Translations under genes and position numbers: made by a program
Origin: CAKMMH01 sp927798255
GTDB lineage: Bacteria > Bdellovibrionota_C > UBA2361 > CAKMMH01
Length of the DNA: 64,000 bases
Assembly (NCBI GenBank): GCA_034180415.1
Contig: JAXFOK010000060.1
Span: 91,427 to 155,426 of the forward strand
Direction of reading: 5' to 3'
The notes under the pieces: generated by a model
Seen by the model: only the letters and a program-made list of their open reading frames with translations
What the model was told of the DNA's origin: nothing
The model's database searches: none
Shown: positions 9,119 through 18,681 of the stretch, piece after piece
How positions within the stretch are numbered: the stretch's first letter is position 1
How the letters are laid out: every line of letters begins with the position of its first letter

Positions 9119-9246
9119 ATTAAAGACCTTCGGGGAAAAATCAAAAACTAACTTAAAGATTACAAAAATAGTTTAAATTGCACAAGGTAAATTGTTTAAA
9201 ATTAAGAAAAATTTTACTAAAAATAATATATTAATAACCTCATAAC

Positions 9247-10473
9247 TTATATTAATTCTTTCTTATTTAAATATAATTTTGGATCTATAGGCTTTCCATC
9301 TTTTCTTATTTCAAAATAAAAATTTGTACCGTTTACACCAGGTTCACATTCTCCAACCAAATCTCCTGTTTCTAACACATCTCCAACTCCAGCATCAATA
9401 TTTGTAAGATGAGAATAAAGTGTATAATATCTCTGCCCATGATCTAAAATTATCATATTGCCATATCCTGGCATTTTCCCATCATAAATAACTTTTCCTT
9501 TAGCAACAGCATATGCTAAAGTTCCATTAGAAACTGAAAATTCTACACCTTTTGAAATTACAAAATCTTTAAACTTTTTAACCTGATGCCTACCAAATGT
9601 TTTAACTATTTTACCCTTTACAGGAGCTGGAAGTTTACCTCTTAAAGCCAACAATCCCGTTCCATCAAAAGGTTTAGTTTCTCTAACTTTTTTAGTTTTC
9701 TTAATTTTCTTATCTTCCTTTTGATCTTTTAAGAAAAGTTCTTCTCCATTTGTCACAGATGCAAGTACTATTTCTATTCTTAAAGCTTGCGCTCTTAGTT
9801 TATCTAATTCTTTTTCAACTTGAGATTCTTTTTTTGTTAAACTTGCTAACATCTTTTTCTTGTTAGCATTTTGCAATGCTTCTTTTTTGTGCTCATAAAT
9901 AAGTTGATCTTCTAATTTAATATTATCAGCAAGAATTCTTTTTTGTCTTCCTGCTTTCTTAGCATAATCTCTTCTTATTGTTATAAGTTCTACCATTAAC
10001 TTTTTGTCATAATTTCTAATCTTAGTAACATAAAAAGCAATTCTGCTTCCATTATTATTATTATCAGAAAAAAGAAAAGAAAGTAAATCTTGTACAGGTC
10101 TTTCCCTATAAAGAGCTCTTAGTCTTCCTTTTGAACGCTGTATAAGTAAAAGCGCGTCTTTTCTTAGATTCTGAATACTTACCTCTAGTGATTTTAATTC
10201 AAGTTCATTTTGCTCTCTTAGCTTCGTTATTTTTTCTTTTTCAGATTTAATTTTCGATAATTCATTATCAGAAGCAAAAACTTCATTATTTAATTTTTCA
10301 ATTTCGATATCTAATTTTTTTAAATTTTCTTCTGTTTCTTGAACCTTAACACGTATTGTATCTAAACTATTTGCATTTAATTTTTCATCACTTTTTGCAT
10401 AAGAAACATTCATCACAAAAGCAAATAGGAATAATAAAAGTAAAAATTTTTCTTTAATTAAGTTTTTAAACAT
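9247..10473 (-). CDS. envC: EnvC-like murein hydrolase activator (LytM/M23 domain, degenerate)
   Basis: The start at 10473 (MFKNLIKEK) places a signal peptide at the N-terminus, 10 bases after the ftsX stop; a longer frame to 10524 overlaps ftsX and is less likely. Residues about 30-250 are coiled coil, typical of EnvC, which docks on FtsX. The C-terminal domain (about 300-405) is a LytM/M23 fold, but the zinc ligands are missing: the first HxxxD is replaced by KGVEFS and the last HxH by NFYFE, while TLYSHL remains. A dead LytM domain that activates amidases instead of cutting is exactly the EnvC design. Operon with ftsE and ftsX supports this. Confidence 0.9.
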   Translation of the reverse strand: MFKNLIKEKFLLLLFLFAFVMNVSYAKSDEKLNANSLDTIRVKVQETEENLKKLDIEIEKLNNEVFASDNELSKIKSEKEKITKLREQNELELKSLEVSIQNLRKDALLLIQRSKGRLRALYRERPVQDLLSFLFSDNNNNGSRIAFYVTKIRNYDKKLMVELITIRRDYAKKAGRQKRILADNIKLEDQLIYEHKKEALQNANKKKMLASLTKKESQVEKELDKLRAQALRIEIVLASVTNGEELFLKDQKEDKKIKKTKKVRETKPFDGTGLLALRGKLPAPVKGKIVKTFGRHQVKKFKDFVISKGVEFSVSNGTLAYAVAKGKVIYDGKMPGYGNMIILDHGQRYYTLYSHLTNIDAGVGDVLETGDLVGECEPGVNGTNFYFEIRKDGKPIDPKLYLNKKELI

Positions 10474-10483
10474 CGATAATCTT

Positions 10484-11476
10484 TTAAATCTCATCAAAAT
10501 TTTTAACAGTAATAAAACTTGCAAGAGTCCCTATTACAAATCCTAAAAATAAAATTAGCACACAATCACCAAAAGTAATAAACGAAATACTTTTTTCAAC
10601 CCAAACTAAAAAATCTGATTTTAAAAACACATTTTTAATTATAGAAGAAACTATACTTAATATAATGATTGCTAAAAAACCACCAAGAAATCCTTGCACG
10701 GCACCATTTATTACATAAGGCATTCTTAATTGATTAAAATCTGCTCCAACAAGTTTCATAACTTCAATTTCTCTTTGTTGAGACCAAAGACTTAAACGAA
10801 TTGTGTTTGAAATAATAAACCCTGAAACTATTAAAATTAATATAAAACCAAAAATCGATAACATTCTAAACTCTTTTAGCATTTCAAGTATTTTAGACGC
10901 ATAACCTAGATCGTATTGTATTTGATCAACATTCTCATCACCTTTTAACATTTTCTTTAATTTTAAAAGAAAATTTTTAGTATCACTTTCTGATTTTAAA
11001 TACACTTCAAGAGAAGCAGGAAGAGGATTCGCCTCCCCTAATCCATCTAAAATCGCTGAATTTTCAGGCATAATTTCTTTAAAATACTTCATTGCAGCTT
11101 TTTTAGAAAGATAATCCACCCTATCTACATTTTCTATATTTCTAATATTCTCGCTTAATGCCTTTAAATCAGATTTTTTTATACTATCTTTTAAATATAT
11201 ACTTACTTGTAAATTAGAATGAGAACTAGATAAAAAATTATCTAAATTATTAACAACCATTAAATATGATGAAAAAATAAACAATGAAACCGAAATAGTT
11301 AAAATCGTCATCAAAAAAATTATAGGGGTCTTTTTAATAATTTCTAAAGATTGAAAAAACCAATATAAAAATTTTTCTTTTTTAGATACTATAGGCTTTT
11401 TTTCTAAATCTTCCCAAATCTCTTTTAAACCAATAGTAAATTTTTCATTTGTGGTTTGGAAGTTTTTTTCTATCAT
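10484..11476 (-). CDS. ftsX: Cell-division membrane protein FtsX
   Basis: The 330-residue protein shows the FtsX layout: cytoplasmic N-terminus, one membrane helix at about 45-70, an extracytoplasmic domain to about 200 (with SIYLKDSIKKSDLKAL and later VDQIQYDLGYASK), then three helices (about 205-225, 255-275, 300-320) and the FtsX/MacB C-terminal signature REIEVMKLVGAD. With FtsE it transmits ATP hydrolysis to periplasmic EnvC to license septal peptidoglycan hydrolysis. Its start overlaps the ftsE stop by four bases, a translational-coupling arrangement. Confidence 0.93.
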   Translation of the reverse strand: MIEKNFQTTNEKFTIGLKEIWEDLEKKPIVSKKEKFLYWFFQSLEIIKKTPIIFLMTILTISVSLFIFSSYLMVVNNLDNFLSSSHSNLQVSIYLKDSIKKSDLKALSENIRNIENVDRVDYLSKKAAMKYFKEIMPENSAILDGLGEANPLPASLEVYLKSESDTKNFLLKLKKMLKGDENVDQIQYDLGYASKILEMLKEFRMLSIFGFILILIVSGFIISNTIRLSLWSQQREIEVMKLVGADFNQLRMPYVINGAVQGFLGGFLAIIILSIVSSIIKNVFLKSDFLVWVEKSISFITFGDCVLILFLGFVIGTLASFITVKNFDEI

Positions 11477-12153
11477 TCATTCCCCCTAGGGTTATCATAA
11501 TCTCCAATAATTTTTCCATGATCTAATACTATTGTTCTTAAATTCAACTCTTCAATTATTGATAAATTATGTGTCGCAACGACTACTGTTACCCCAGCTG
11601 CGTTTGCTTCTAAAAGCAAATCAAACACGACACTTGTCATTTGCGCATCAAGGTTTCCTGTAGGCTCATCTGCCAAAATTAAAGATGGTTTATGAATAAG
11701 AGCACGAGCAACAGCTATTCTTTGTTGCTCACCTCCAGAAAGAGTCATGGGCATATCATAAGCTCTATCTTCTAATTTTAATGACTTTAAAATTTTTAAG
11801 GCCATTTCATGCCTTTCTTTTTTAGGATATCCCTTTATTTCAAGGCCATAACTAACATTATCTATAATATTCTTGTTTAATAATAATTTATAATCCTGGA
11901 AAACTATTCCAATATCGCGCCTTAAACTAATTAAATCTTTTGGTGTAAAATTCTTCATATCGACATTATTTATTACCATCTCGCCTTGTGTTAAACGCTC
12001 TTGCCCAAGCATAAGTTTCAAAAGTGTACTTTTTCCAGCTCCTGAAGCACCGGCTATAAAAAGAAAATCCCCCTTTAGGACTCTTAAGCTTAATCCTCTA
12101 ATGGCCTCTTGATGTGGAGGATATGTTTTAAATAAATTTTTAATTTTGATCAT
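11473..12153 (-). CDS. ftsE: Cell-division ATP-binding protein FtsE
   Basis: This 226-residue ABC ATPase has Walker A GASGAGKST (about 36), Q-loop VFQDYKLL, signature LSGGEQQRIAVARAL, Walker B LILADEPTGNLD and the switch histidine in ATHN. Size and the neighbouring FtsX identify it as FtsE and not LolD. It is the first gene of the ftsE-ftsX-envC-ctpA set on the minus strand and has its own short upstream region of 77 bases after the PHP phosphatase gene. Confidence 0.94.
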   Translation of the reverse strand: MIKIKNLFKTYPPHQEAIRGLSLRVLKGDFLFIAGASGAGKSTLLKLMLGQERLTQGEMVINNVDMKNFTPKDLISLRRDIGIVFQDYKLLLNKNIIDNVSYGLEIKGYPKKERHEMALKILKSLKLEDRAYDMPMTLSGGEQQRIAVARALIHKPSLILADEPTGNLDAQMTSVVFDLLLEANAAGVTVVVATHNLSIIEELNLRTIVLDHGKIIGDYDNPRGNE

Positions 12154-12230
12154 ATAAATACAAAAATATTAAGAAGATAATCAAGAAAAATTTTATTATT
12201 AATAGAATTATCTAGCAAGATAAAGAATTT

Positions 12231-13064
12231 TTATGACACAAAAGTTAAAGCATTTTCTATTTTATAACTATGTCTTTTTCTTTTAATGTAATAACTTACC
12301 TCTTTATAACCTATTTCTAACAATTTTTTATAGGCAACTTTAAAATTTTCACCTACTCTATCTGGTGAGTGGGCATCAGAACCAACAGTCACGGGAATAT
12401 TCTTTTCAAAAGCCATTCTTAAAATAAAATCATCAGGATAAAGATTTGGTGGAGTCATACAAAGTCCTGAGGTATTAACTTCTATGCATATATCCATTTT
12501 CTTAACTGCATCTAAGAATTCCCCCACTTCTTTTTCTAATTTTTCAGGGTGCCACATATCATAAGGTGCTGCATATTTTACAAAATCCGGATGAGTAATC
12601 GTATCAAAAAGTCCGCTTAAAGCACATTCTGTCATATGTTCATAATATCTTTTTTGTGCATCTATTAAATTTGATGTTTTATAATATTTTTCCCAAACAT
12701 AAGGTTTTCTACAATGAACACTTCCTAAAAGACAATCAAAAGGAGCACAAGACACAAGGCCTTTTAAAAAATCCATATCTAAATTATTTGGTATAAAATC
12801 GACTTCTAGTCCTAATCTTATATCAAGTACATCTCCTATATATTCTTTTGTAAATTCAATTAATGAAAAATATTCTTTAAAAATTCTTTCTGGAATTGTC
12901 CAAACATCTGTAACCCAAGGATACTGTTTAACTGTTCCATGATCTGTAAAAATAATCCCTTTAAAATTTTTCTTTATTGCTTCTTTTGCATAATCAACTG
13001 GCCACCCAGTGGCATGTCTTGATAATGGAGTATGCATATGAGTATCGTAAATTATTTTTTCCAT
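12231..13064 (-). CDS. PHP-domain phosphatase of the HisJ/HisK histidinol-phosphatase type
   Basis: The 277-residue protein has the four PHP metal motifs: DTHMHT at residues 6-11, FTDHG near 41, the GLEVDF and GSVHCRK pair (about 85 and 115), THPDF near 155 and SDAHSP near 231. The layout is that of HisJ-family histidinol-phosphatases, which dephosphorylate L-histidinol phosphate in histidine synthesis. No other his gene is in the window, so a different phosphoester substrate is possible. It is upstream of ftsE on the same strand and might be co-transcribed with it. Confidence 0.8.
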   Translation of the reverse strand: MEKIIYDTHMHTPLSRHATGWPVDYAKEAIKKNFKGIIFTDHGTVKQYPWVTDVWTIPERIFKEYFSLIEFTKEYIGDVLDIRLGLEVDFIPNNLDMDFLKGLVSCAPFDCLLGSVHCRKPYVWEKYYKTSNLIDAQKRYYEHMTECALSGLFDTITHPDFVKYAAPYDMWHPEKLEKEVGEFLDAVKKMDICIEVNTSGLCMTPPNLYPDDFILRMAFEKNIPVTVGSDAHSPDRVGENFKVAYKKLLEIGYKEVSYYIKRKRHSYKIENALTFVS

Positions 13065-13085
13065 AAAAATACTGCCTATAACCTA

Positions 13086-13156
13086 AGGAAAGACTAATTA
13101 ATGCAAAATTTTAGCCAACCACTTGCTGGATATTTTGAATTAATCAGTGTTTCTCT
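13086..13156. repeat. MITE-like element, copy D2 (short)
   Basis: The ends AGGAAAGACTAATTAATGCA (left) and TTTTGAATTAATCAGTGTTT (right, inverted) match the termini of the 230-bp element at 5771-6000, but the inside is only about 20 bases. It looks like an internally deleted copy, placed between rnpB and the PHP phosphatase gene. Confidence 0.65.
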
Positions 13157-13181
13157 GATTTTAATAAAATTAAAAGTAGAT

Positions 13182-13588
13182 CAAATAGAGTAAGGATATA
13201 AGCGGGATTCTGTAAATAAGATAAAACTTATTTTGATAGTCATTCATCTAGACTTATTGTTGCCAATAAGCTCAAGCGACTCTACCTAGAAAGATTTGAT
13301 GCGGATGAACACCACTTAAAATTAACTTTCGTTAAATTTAAAACTTTCTTATTTGGTCTTGCTTTAGCTAGGGTTTACTAAGCTAAAGGGGTCACCCCCT
13401 TTACTGGTGGAGCTTTTACCTCACCTTTTCACCCGTTCCAAAAAATTAATTTTGGTGGTTTCCTTTTCTGTAGCACTTTCCTTTAATCACTTAAAGTTGC
13501 CGTTAACAACTAGCCTCATCCTGTAAAGTCCCGACTTTCCTCTTGAAAGGATAACCCCCTCAAGCGACTATCCTCCTTACTCTATTTG
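13182..13588 (-). ncRNA. rnpB: RNase P RNA (bacterial type A)
   Basis: On the minus strand the P1 helix is formed by CAAATAGAGTAAGGA at the 5' end and TCCTTACTCTATTTG at the 3' end. Inside are the universally conserved GAGGAAAGTC block, the ACAGAA region with GGAAACCACC, the GTGAAAAGGTGAGGTAAAAGC block, and the 3' AGAATCCCGCTTATA block. The length of about 407 nt is normal for type A RNA, the catalytic subunit that matures tRNA 5' ends. It lies 40 bases after the zinc-ribbon gene on the same strand, a common neighbourhood, so it may share that gene's transcript. Confidence 0.95.
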
Positions 13589-13628
13589 AGCTACCTTTTA
13601 AAAATTATTTTAAATATTTTTTTAAAAT

Positions 13629-14396
13629 CTAGTTGCCACTATTGCTATCTAAATCACTTACATTATCGTCATCACAACTAGAAACATCATTTGCTATACA
13701 CAAGACTCTATTACAACCAGGGCAACGTATAATTCTATCTCCCCTTGACACTTCTACAAGTATTTGTGATCCAAGTTTCATTGAGCAGCCACCGCATAAA
13801 CTATCACTAGTTATTGCAACTACAGGATCAATTGGATTCCTTACTTTTGCTTTGTTATATTCTTGCAAAGCTTCTCTTGGAATATCTTGAATAATCTTAT
13901 CTCTTTTTTGCAAACTTTCTTCTTCTCTTTTTTTATAATTTGCTTCAATGGCAATTTTGTCATTTTTTAATTTATCTAGCGATTGTTTCAATGCCTTACA
14001 ATCATTAAATACATTATCATAATCTTTCTTAAGTATTTCTATTTCATCTAATACGGGTATTAAATGTTCCTCTCTAGCATCAAGTTGTTTTGAAGCAAAT
14101 TCAATTTCTTTTTGCGCTGTCTGCTGTACTTTGTAATCATTAAAAGAATATATTGCCTTTCTTCTATCTACTAATTTTTGACGTTCTTCTTTTATGTTAC
14201 GTTCTTCTTGAGAATATTTTTCTTGTTTTGACTTCAGCAAATTAGACTTTTCACTTAACACTAACGCTCTTTGATTAAGACTTTTATCAATATCATTATA
14301 TTTTTTAACAGCTTGGTTTTTCTCTATTAAAATCCTAGCAATTTGAGAATCAAGTTTTCCAATTTCAATTAAATTATCAATTAATTTTGCCCCCAT
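13629..14396 (-). CDS. Coiled-coil protein with C4 zinc ribbon (CdsZ/DUF164 family)
   Basis: The 255-residue protein consists of a long coiled coil (about 1-180) with heptads of Leu/Ile and many Lys/Glu, then a C-terminal zinc ribbon with two cysteine pairs: CGGC near 203 and CPGC near 228. This is the zf-RING_7/DUF164 architecture (helical hairpin plus zinc ribbon), proposed to bind nucleic acid or protein partners. The gene typically sits beside rnpB, as it does here. Residues after the ribbon are acidic (DDDNVSDLD). Confidence 0.85.
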   Translation of the reverse strand: MGAKLIDNLIEIGKLDSQIARILIEKNQAVKKYNDIDKSLNQRALVLSEKSNLLKSKQEKYSQEERNIKEERQKLVDRRKAIYSFNDYKVQQTAQKEIEFASKQLDAREEHLIPVLDEIEILKKDYDNVFNDCKALKQSLDKLKNDKIAIEANYKKREEESLQKRDKIIQDIPREALQEYNKAKVRNPIDPVVAITSDSLCGGCSMKLGSQILVEVSRGDRIIRCPGCNRVLCIANDVSSCDDDNVSDLDSNSGN

Positions 14397-14632
14397 CTTC
14401 CTTAAGCTCCAAAATATTCTTTTATTTCCACCACAGACCTAATTGTGAGAAATATTTTAACATGATTTTAATAAATAGTGTAGGTAAAATGAGTATCAAA
14501 ATTAAAAAAATATAAAACTACAAAATGAAAAAAGTTAAGTTTTACCAAATACAAACTCGAAACAAGAAATAAAAGAAATAATACGAGTGATAAAATCAAA
14601 TATGAAGAAAAAGATTAAAAATGAAAAGTTGA

Positions 14633-14709
14633 TGGTGGCCCCACAAGGACTTGAACCTTGGACCCACCGGTTATGAGCCGGTTGCTCTAACCAACTGAGC
14701 TATAGGGCC
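14633..14709 (-). tRNA. tRNA with CAU anticodon (tRNA-Ile2 or Met)
   Basis: The minus strand reads GGCCCTATAGCTCAGTTGG at the 5' end, has D-arm TTAGAGC, anticodon stem ACCGG/CCGGT around CTCATAA, T-arm GGTTCAAGTCC and an encoded CCA. The anticodon is CAT. A second CAU tRNA at 48937-49010 looks like elongator Met, and this acceptor stem resembles tRNA-Ile2, whose C34 is modified to lysidine; initiator features are absent. Assignment between Ile2 and Met is not certain. Confidence 0.93.
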
Positions 14710-14883
14710 AACATTAACATTAAGATATATTAAATAAATCTTGTTAAATGTCAAGTATAACAAAAAATTTCTATATGTTAGCACACTTTAAAACGCAAAA
14801 TTCGACCTATTATTTGGTTAGAAATTTTTATAATTTCTAAATTTTAAAATAATTTTAAATATTTTTAAAAAGGAAAAAACAAT

Positions 14884-15507
14884 ATGAACACAATTTCAAA
14901 TATGTTATATGGCGGCAATAACATTGCTCAGATGCCAAGTTATGGAAACATTGGTCAAGCCATTAAACCTTATACTATTCCACAAATGAATATTGCAACC
15001 CCTCTTCCACTGAATATTGCAACCCCTCTTCCACAAATAAACGCTGGAGGTATGGCAACAAGTGGAAACTTTATTCAAAATTTTGTTAATCAAATGATGA
15101 ATTTAGCATCAACTTTTATGCAAAACATGTTTGCACTAGCAGGACTAAGTGTACAAGGGGGGGATACAAATCCTATTGTTGACGTAGAAGGAACACAAGA
15201 AAGTTCAAAAGGTGGTTTTTTAAATACCATTGGTAATATTTTGGGCGGATTATTTGATTCAAATAAAACTTCTGGTTCATCAGATTCAGGATTTAGCTTA
15301 TCAAACATTTGGTCATCAATTAAAAATATTTTTGGTGGATTATTTGGAAGCTCAAGTAATTCATCAGATAGTAGCTCTGGAGGCTTTCTTTCAGGTCTTT
15401 GGAACGGTGCAAAAAGTATATTTGGTGGACTACTAGGCGGTGATTCAAAATTCTCATGGGGAAATGTATTAAACACAGCTGGTAGCTTTATTAAAGATCT
15501 TTTTTAA
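14884..15507 (+). CDS. Gly/Ser-rich protein with repeated amphipathic IFGGLFG modules
   Basis: The 207-residue protein lacks a Sec signal. The N-terminal 60 residues are Asn/Pro-rich and contain a direct repeat (NIATPLP twice, also visible as a 20-base DNA repeat at about 14992-15032). Residues 105-207 hold a module repeated three to four times: F-[LS]-xxx-W/I-xxx-K-[NS]-I-[FL]-GGL-[FL]-G, separated by Ser/Asp/Gly linkers. A run of seven G at 15157-15163 lies in the coding sequence. RBS AAAAAGGAAAAAAC precedes the ATG. Secretion or membrane-active behaviour is plausible from the amphipathic repeats but unproven. A terminator follows. Confidence 0.7.
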   Translation: MNTISNMLYGGNNIAQMPSYGNIGQAIKPYTIPQMNIATPLPLNIATPLPQINAGGMATSGNFIQNFVNQMMNLASTFMQNMFALAGLSVQGGDTNPIVDVEGTQESSKGGFLNTIGNILGGLFDSNKTSGSSDSGFSLSNIWSSIKNIFGGLFGSSSNSSDSSSGGFLSGLWNGAKSIFGGLLGGDSKFSWGNVLNTAGSFIKDLF

Positions 15508-15528
15508 TAAAATACAAACCTCATTTTT

Positions 15529-15565
15529 AAAAGGATAACACTCTTATTATACGTGCTATCCTTTT
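15529..15565 (+). terminator. Intrinsic terminator
   Basis: AAAAGGATA and TATCCTTTT form a stem, with a short inner ACAC/GTGC extension, followed by T-rich sequence 20 bases after the 14884 gene. Confidence 0.75.
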
Positions 15566-15612
15566 ATTTTTCATATCTATTTAATTTTTAGAAAAAATTT
15601 TTGATTCACATC

Positions 15613-15642
15613 TTGACTTTAAACAATCAAAAGTGTAAAAAT
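15613..15642 (+). promoter_or_regulatory. Candidate promoter of tRNA-Lys
   Basis: A TTGACT box at 15613 is followed 17 bases later by TAAAAA/TAAAAAT, giving a sigma70-like -35/-10 pair about 45 bases before the tRNA. Judged by eye only. Confidence 0.4.
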
Positions 15643-15686
15643 GTCTAGTCACTTTGAAAAACAATGGTTTTTTAAATGATAGAAGT

Positions 15687-15762
<76 letters not shown>

Positions 15763-16001
15763 CTTTTTCAAATATTATTTCTAAGATTATTCCCTTTTAA
15801 TTGTCTTTAGTTATCCAAAATTGAATATTTCAAAATTTAGTTTCAAAATTTTTATGTTTTTTGTAAATCTAGTTTCAGGTTTTTAGGTAACAGGAGCTGT
15901 TTGCTACTACTAATAGCAAATGCCCAAAATATCTAATATCAGATTAAAAAAAATGTCTAGCCACTAGAAAACAAGATAGAATCACTTAGTACATATAGTT
16001 T
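15763..16001. other. Spacer after tRNA-Lys with degenerate repeat
   Basis: No gene is seen. From 15870 the sequence has the CAGGT/TTTCAGG/CAAATGCC texture of the other dispersed intergenic repeats. A short word AATGTCTAG[TC]CACT occurs at about 15639 and again at about 15951, on either side of the tRNA gene. Confidence 0.4.
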
Positions 16002-17568
16002 TTATTTACTACTCTCTTTTCCTGTTTTTTTAATGAATTTTTCATGGTAAAAGTTACTATTAAGTGTAAGTTCATAATTAAAAGTATCAAAACCATCTCT
16101 TTCTAAAAGTGTCTTTCTGTTTGCAAATAAATTAGTACCAAGCCCTAGTCTATCTGCTTGAATTTTAACACCTAGACTTGCAAGAACACTTGGAAAAAAA
16201 TCAAAAGGTGTAAAAAGTCTATTCTTTGAATTATATGCTTGTTTTTCAGAATTCAAAAATACATTATAAACAGTCCTTGTATAATTTTCAGGAAACCATT
16301 TATTTATCTCTAAACCTCCATACTGAAACAAATGATCGCCATTTATAACTATTACAGTGTCTTTATAAAAATCTTGATTTTTTACCCAATTAACAAAATC
16401 ATAAACAAGTCTTGATGAATAACTAATTACATTCATATATTGATTATCATATTTTCTCTGTGCATATTTAGATAAATATCCTTCTCGGCCATGAGTATCA
16501 GCTGTTTCTATCACCAAACTAAAAGGTTTGCCTAGAGAATGTAATCTTAACACCTCATTTTTTGCAAATTCATAAAGCTTATCATCTTCATACCCCCACC
16601 AAACACGATAATTACTGGAAATAAACTTATTGTTTCTTGCATAATTTAAATCAATAACCCTATCTACTTCATGCGATTTAAAAAACTGTCCTTTTCCCAT
16701 AAAGTTTCCATTAGAACCACAAATGAAAGTTGTGTTGTATCCCCTGAGTTTTTAAAATATCATTTAATGTTATTACTCCAGGTAAGAATGTTTCTTGTTC
16801 GCCATAATTTCTAAGAGGTGCTTTTAAAGGAATACCTGCTTGCATGGCAACAAACGCAGCGACAGAACATCCCGTACCTTCCATCTGTATAGGACCACCA
16901 TTTAGTGTAGTATTTGAAAAAGAAACCCCTTCTTTTAGTAAATCTCCTAACTCTGGAATTAAATTATCATCATAAGCCCCGCCTAGCTCTTTTGAAAAAT
17001 AACTATTCTCAATTGATTCTAAATAAATATGAATTAAATTTTTCTTTTTTTTCGGAAACACTATCTTCACATCTCTTGGGTCAACATAATTTTCTTCTAT
17101 ATATTTTGAATCTGAAAAATAAAGCTTAACTATATCACCAACTCTAAATACATTGTAGAATTTATAAAATGAAAAGATTCCTAATACGAGTAATAAAAAC
17201 ACTAAAAATCTATTTAGGTATTTAAAAAATTTTCTATGATAATTTTTAAATGATATAAATATCATCAAAAAACAAACAAGTGTGATTTTTATATTTAAAA
17301 AAAGACTTTTCTCTTTAAATGAGTCTACTAATTTTTGTTCAACATTTTCTAATGGTAAATATAAACTAAATAAAACCTCTTCAATATTTAATTTTCTAAA
17401 TGTTTCTTGTGTCCATAAAGATGAAAAGTAGATAAATAAAAAAATAAACAATAATAATGTAAAAATAAAAATTTTTAAAAAAACTTTTTTACTAAAATTT
17501 TTAAATAAGAAAATCTTAATAAGTTTAAAAAAACGATTAATATTTCTTAAACTAAAATAAAAGGACAT
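16002..17568 (-). pseudogene. LTA synthase/OpgB-type sulfatase, split by a frameshift
   Basis: Two frames together make one family member. The upstream part (17568-16711) has three or four membrane helices, then the alkaline-phosphatase-like start NLIHIYLESIENSYF and the nucleophile region MEGTGCSVAAF. It ends shortly after LKTQGIQ. The downstream part (from about 16735 to 16002) resumes, in the frame one base away, with TTFICGSNGNFMGKGQFFKSH and continues through ADTHG and NGDH metal motifs. Removing one base in the CAACACAAC stretch at 16731-16737 restores a 522-residue phosphoglycerol transferase (MdoB/LTA synthase family), which would decorate periplasmic glycans or LPS. It is a recent lesion, a sequencing error or a slippery site. 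Confidence 0.85.
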
Positions 17569-17585
17569 CTTCTTAAATTTTAAAA

Positions 17586-18665
17586 TTAAATTTCTTCTAT
17601 CTTATACTCTAAGTTTCCTAAACCAAGTTCACATGCATGCTCAAGCTGTCTTAAAGGATTCGTATATGGCCAAAATTCTTTAAATATATCTTTATTAAAT
17701 ATTTCTTTTGTTAAATCATAACTTGCTTTATCAATAGCCACTGGATCATCGCTTGCAAGGATTGCAACATCAGGAAAAAGCACAGGGTTATCACTTCCGT
17801 CACAATCACACTTTGCAGTTATATGATATATATAATTTATAAAAGCTGTTTTTTTATTTTCTCTATGCTCTTTTATCGCACCAAAAGCATACTCTGCAAG
17901 TTTTTCTTGAAACACATCATCAGACCCCGCCCAGTTAAATGAAATTGCTTCTTTTGGGCACGCCGTGTAACATTCCCCACATCCTGCACACTTTTTAGCA
18001 TCAAAATGCCATTCTTTATCTTTAACTTCTATTGCATGATGCTCACAAAATCTTGAGCACATTCCGCATCCTACACATTTTTTCTTATTTAAACTAGGTT
18101 TAAAATCCGCATGCTGCGCAAGTTTTCCAGCGCGGCTTGCAAGTCCCATTGCCATATTTTTTATAGCTCCTCCGATTCCTGCCATAATATGTCCTTTTAC
18201 ATGAGAAAGAACAATCATCGAATCAAAAAAAGGAATATCAGATGCTACATAAACTTCTTTAAAATGTTTTCCATTAATTTCTACACCTCTTTGCATCTGT
18301 CCATTTAATCCATCCATTATAACGATAGGAGCGCCAACATTTTCATAATTAAACCCATGCTCGTAAGCTATTTTTAAATGATTATATGTATTAGATCTTT
18401 CACCGTGATATAAAGTATTAGTTTCAATTAAAAGTGGCTTTCCAAGTCTTTCTTTTATCTTATTTAATACAACTTTTGTAACCTCTGGCTTTATATACCC
18501 CTCATTTCCTTTTTCACCGAAGTGTTGTTTAACACCTACTAATTTATTTTTTGAAATAATTTTTAATAAATTTGAAGCTTCTAAAATTTTTGTTGTCTTT
18601 TCTTTTAATTCGTTAATATCAGCATTTTTTGATAAATTAATTTTCCAAACTTTTGATGTATTCAT
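17586..18665 (-). CDS. DUF362 protein with two [4Fe-4S] ferredoxin motifs
   Basis: Residues about 1-190 are the DUF362 domain (VGVKQHFGEKGNEGYI, later SHVKGHIMAGIGGAIKNMAMG), followed by two ferredoxin clusters: CVGCGMCSRFCEHH near 205 and CAGCGECYTACPKEA near 235. A third region (270-350) completes DUF362. These are cytoplasmic iron-sulfur proteins of anaerobes, of unknown reaction. An upstream in-frame ATG at 18689 overlaps lysC; the ATG at 18665 has an AAAAGG site 10-15 bases upstream and is preferred. The gene follows lysC directly, so they are probably co-transcribed. Confidence 0.85.
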   Translation of the reverse strand: MNTSKVWKINLSKNADINELKEKTTKILEASNLLKIISKNKLVGVKQHFGEKGNEGYIKPEVTKVVLNKIKERLGKPLLIETNTLYHGERSNTYNHLKIAYEHGFNYENVGAPIVIMDGLNGQMQRGVEINGKHFKEVYVASDIPFFDSMIVLSHVKGHIMAGIGGAIKNMAMGLASRAGKLAQHADFKPSLNKKKCVGCGMCSRFCEHHAIEVKDKEWHFDAKKCAGCGECYTACPKEAISFNWAGSDDVFQEKLAEYAFGAIKEHRENKKTAFINYIYHITAKCDCDGSDNPVLFPDVAILASDDPVAIDKASYDLTKEIFNKDIFKEFWPYTNPLRQLEHACELGLGNLEYKIEEI

Positions 18666-18681
18666 ATTTAACTGCCTTTTA

